Source of the DNA: Cellulomonas avistercoris
GTDB taxonomy: Bacteria; Actinomycetota; Actinomycetes; Actinomycetales; Cellulomonadaceae
DNA: 53,806 bases
Direction of reading: 5' to 3'
NCBI RefSeq assembly: GCF_014836445.1
Contig: NZ_JACSQV010000015.1
Location: forward strand, 1 to 53,806
This document shows, in pieces, positions 52,130 to 53,806 of this stretch. Position numbers and translations under genes: made by a program. Every line of letters begins with the position of its first letter. Position 1 is the stretch's first letter. The notes under the pieces are model-generated. The model was not told the origin of the DNA, did no database searches, and saw nothing but the letters and a program-made list of their open reading frames with translations.

Positions 52130-52169
52130 GCGAAGCGCTTCGCCGCGATCCTGCGGCGAAACGCTTCAC
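52130..52169. promoter_or_regulatory. Paired LacI-type operators ahead of the mannanase gene
   Basis: GCGAAGCGCTTCGC (52130-52143) is a perfect 14-bp palindrome; GCGAAACGCTTCAC (52156-52169) is a near copy with its centre 26 bp away. CG-centred palindromes of this type are bound by LacI-family sugar regulators such as CelR of Thermobifida. They lie 108 bases or more before the start codon, a usual place for control of a secreted glycanase. Confidence 0.6.
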
Positions 52170-52276
52170 CGATGGAGGGGCCCCGGCGCTGCTGGTTGTC
52201 TGACGGCCGCACCCGCACCGCCGCTCGCCGGCGACGACGGGCGCCACCCGGACACCTTCGCGGAACGAGGACGTCG

Positions 52277-53737
52277 ATGAAGAGCACCACCTTGCGCGCG
52301 GCAGCCGCCTGCGGCGTCGCGCTCCTGGCGGTCGGCGGGATCACCTCCGCCGCCACCACCGCCACCGCGGCCGACCCCGTCGGCCTGCACGTCTCCGGCA
52401 CGCGGCTTGTCGAGCAGGACGGCACGCCGTTCGTCGCACGCGGCGTCAGCCACGCCCACACCTGGTACACGTCGCAGACGCCCACGGCCGTCCCCGCCAT
52501 CCGGGCGGCCGGAGCCAACGCGCTGCGCGTCGTGCTGTCCGGCGGCGACCGCTGGACCGAGAACGACGCGGCGGACGTCGCGGCCGTCATCGCGCTGTGC
52601 CGGGCCAACCAGCTCGTCTGCATGCTCGAGAACCACGACACGACCGGCAACGGCGAGCAGTCCGGCGCCGTGAGCCTCGACCGGGCCGCCTACTACTTCA
52701 TCTCGCTGAAGTCGGTGCTGCAGGGCACCGAGGACTTCATCCAGATCAACATCGGCAACGAGCCCACCGGCAACAACGAGCCCCAGGTCACCGCCTGGAC
52801 GGCCGACACCGCCGCCGCCGTCGTGAAGGTGCGCGCCGCCGGCCTGCGGCACAACATCGTCGTCGACGCCCCCAACTGGGGCCAGGACTGGAAGGGCGTC
52901 ATGCGGGACACCGCCGCGACGGTCGCCGCCGCGGACCCCGAGCACAACACGCTGTTCTCGGTGCACATGTACGGCGTGTACGCGCAGGCGTCGACCATCA
53001 CGGCGTACCTCGACGCGTTCGCCGCCCAGGGCCTGCCGCTCGTCATCGGCGAGTTCGGGTACGACCACTCCGACGGCAACCCGGACGAGGCGACGATCAT
53101 GAGCGAGGCCGTCCGGCGCGGCATCGGCTACTACGGCTGGTCGTGGTCGGGCAACGGCGGTGGCGTCGAGTACCTCGACATGGTGACGAGCTTCGACCCG
53201 GCGCGGAAGACGACGTGGGGCACGCTGATCTTCGACGGCCCGAACGGGATCCGGGCGACGGCCAGGACGGCCACGTTCTTCTCGGGCTCGACGGCGACCC
53301 CGACCGCGACCCCGTCCACGTCGCCCACCCCGACGCCGACGCCGACGAGCTCACCGACGCCGACGAGCTCACCGACGCCGACGGCCTCGCCCACCCCGAC
53401 GCCGTCGCCGACGCCCACGAGCTCGCCCACGAGCAGCCCGAGCGGCGCGTGCAGCGCGCGGCTGACGGTGTCGAACGCGTGGCCCGGCGGGTTCCAGGGC
53501 ACGGTCGACGTCACGGCCGGCGCGAGCGCGCTGTCCGGCTGGACGACGACGTTCACGCTCCCGGCGGGTGCGTCCGTCTCGCAGGGCTGGAGCGCGACGT
53601 TCAGCGGCTCCGGCAGCACGGTGACCGCCACGAACGCGGCCTGGAACGGCACGCTGCGCGCCGCCCAGACCGTGAGCTACGGGTTCATCGGCTCGGGCAC
53701 GGCCCCGACCGGCACGGTCCCGGTGACCTGCCGCTGA
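52277..53737 (+). CDS. Secreted GH5 beta-mannanase with C-terminal CBM2
   Basis: A 486-residue exported enzyme. Residues 1-32 are a Sec-type signal peptide (TATAA before DPV). Residues 33-335 form a GH5 barrel most like subfamily 8 mannanases (GLHVSGTRLVEQDGTPFVARGVSHAHTWY start), with acid/base Glu162 in NIGNEPTG and nucleophile Glu259 in VIGEFGYDHSDGN. A Pro-Thr-Ser linker (about 338-392) leads to a CBM2 cellulose/xylan-binding module (CSARLTVSNAWPGGFQG to VPVTCR, Cys-closed). It attacks beta-1,4-mannan while held on plant cell wall. ATG at 52277 follows GAGGACG. Two LacI-type operators lie upstream. Confidence 0.93.
   Translation: MKSTTLRAAAACGVALLAVGGITSAATTATAADPVGLHVSGTRLVEQDGTPFVARGVSHAHTWYTSQTPTAVPAIRAAGANALRVVLSGGDRWTENDAADVAAVIALCRANQLVCMLENHDTTGNGEQSGAVSLDRAAYYFISLKSVLQGTEDFIQINIGNEPTGNNEPQVTAWTADTAAAVVKVRAAGLRHNIVVDAPNWGQDWKGVMRDTAATVAAADPEHNTLFSVHMYGVYAQASTITAYLDAFAAQGLPLVIGEFGYDHSDGNPDEATIMSEAVRRGIGYYGWSWSGNGGGVEYLDMVTSFDPARKTTWGTLIFDGPNGIRATARTATFFSGSTATPTATPSTSPTPTPTPTSSPTPTSSPTPTASPTPTPSPTPTSSPTSSPSGACSARLTVSNAWPGGFQGTVDVTAGASALSGWTTTFTLPAGASVSQGWSATFSGSGSTVTATNAAWNGTLRAAQTVSYGFIGSGTAPTGTVPVTCR
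53295..53440. repeat. Repetitive Pro-Thr-Ser linker coding region
   Basis: Imperfect repeats of CCGACGCCGACGAGCTCA and similar units encode PTPTSS-type repeats between the catalytic and binding modules. In-frame and common in secreted glycanases; the number of units is likely variable between strains. Confidence 0.8.
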
Positions 53738-53751
53738 CGAGCCCCCGTGAC

Positions 53752-53775
53752 CGGGCGCGCACCGCCGCGCGCCCG
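53752..53775 (+). terminator. Terminator hairpin after the mannanase gene
   Basis: A 9-bp stem CGGGCGCGC / GCGCGCCCG with a six-base loop, 14 bases after the stop. Confidence 0.6.
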
Positions 53776-53806
53776 TCCCCGAGCCACGCGTCGCCCTCCC
53801 GGTAGG

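Overview
The window is very GC-rich DNA with dense, often overlapping genes, frequent GTG starts and several leaderless-type promoters. Gene content (actinobacterial helicase/secretion Tad locus, DUF4244, a PxpA/PxpBC set, secreted GH5 mannanase with a Pro-Thr linker and a CBM2) points to a cellulolytic actinobacterium of the Cellulomonas type. This assignment is inference from content and composition; no 16S gene or marker search was available.

Layout. (1) 0.1-5.3 kb, minus strand: ribF, rpsO, pnp and an M16 peptidase, the usual actinobacterial RNA/ribosome block, with several strong hairpins in the rpsO-pnp gap. (2) 5.4-10.0 kb, minus strand: anaerobic ribonucleotide reductase nrdD preceded by two NrdR-box-like palindromes, then 5-oxoprolinase genes pxpA and a pxpB-pxpC fusion. 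(3) 10.1-17.8 kb: the 'helicase/secretion neighbourhood': a DECH helicase on plus, then on minus an ssd/cpaE-like gene, tadA, tadB, tadC, a Flp-pilin-like DUF4244 gene, and two TadE/TadG-like genes. A 47-bp motif repeated three times at about 75-bp spacing lies between the convergent ends. (4) 17.9-36.5 kb: a purine-catabolism block: AtzH-amidase fusion, uraD, uraH, uricase, allantoinase, class V (ureidoglycine-glyoxylate type) aminotransferase, allantoate amidohydrolase, an RpiR-family regulator, xanthine dehydrogenase (FAD subunit; fused FeS-molybdenum subunit), a GNAT enzyme, XdhC, guanine deaminase, an NMT1-type ABC importer and a MocA-like nucleotidyltransferase. (5) 36.6-53.8 kb: HAD phosphatase with a C-terminal membrane anchor, a large LuxR regulator, a small membrane protein, a degenerate Fic-like protein, a Nudix hydrolase, malic enzyme, an LplABC-type sugar importer, an FNT channel, a membrane protein, acetyl-CoA synthetase and the mannanase.

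How it works together. The purine block encodes a route guanine -> xanthine -> urate -> allantoin -> allantoate -> ureidoglycine, and then most likely oxalurate plus glycine, with the amidase as the candidate for the last hydrolysis. The main new observation is a shared palindrome, GAAAC-N4-GTTTC, in front of four of its transcription units (uraD, the aminotransferase, the xdhC/guaD divergent gap, and the ABC importer). In two of them it abuts an identical TTTCGTAACGT sequence whose TAACGT lies 6-7 bases before the ATG, which fits a repressed leaderless promoter. The RpiR protein encoded inside the block is the obvious candidate ligand-responsive regulator. The block sits between ssd and the HAD gene, which are neighbours in the mycobacterial version of this locus, so it looks like a lineage-specific insertion into an old syntenic segment.
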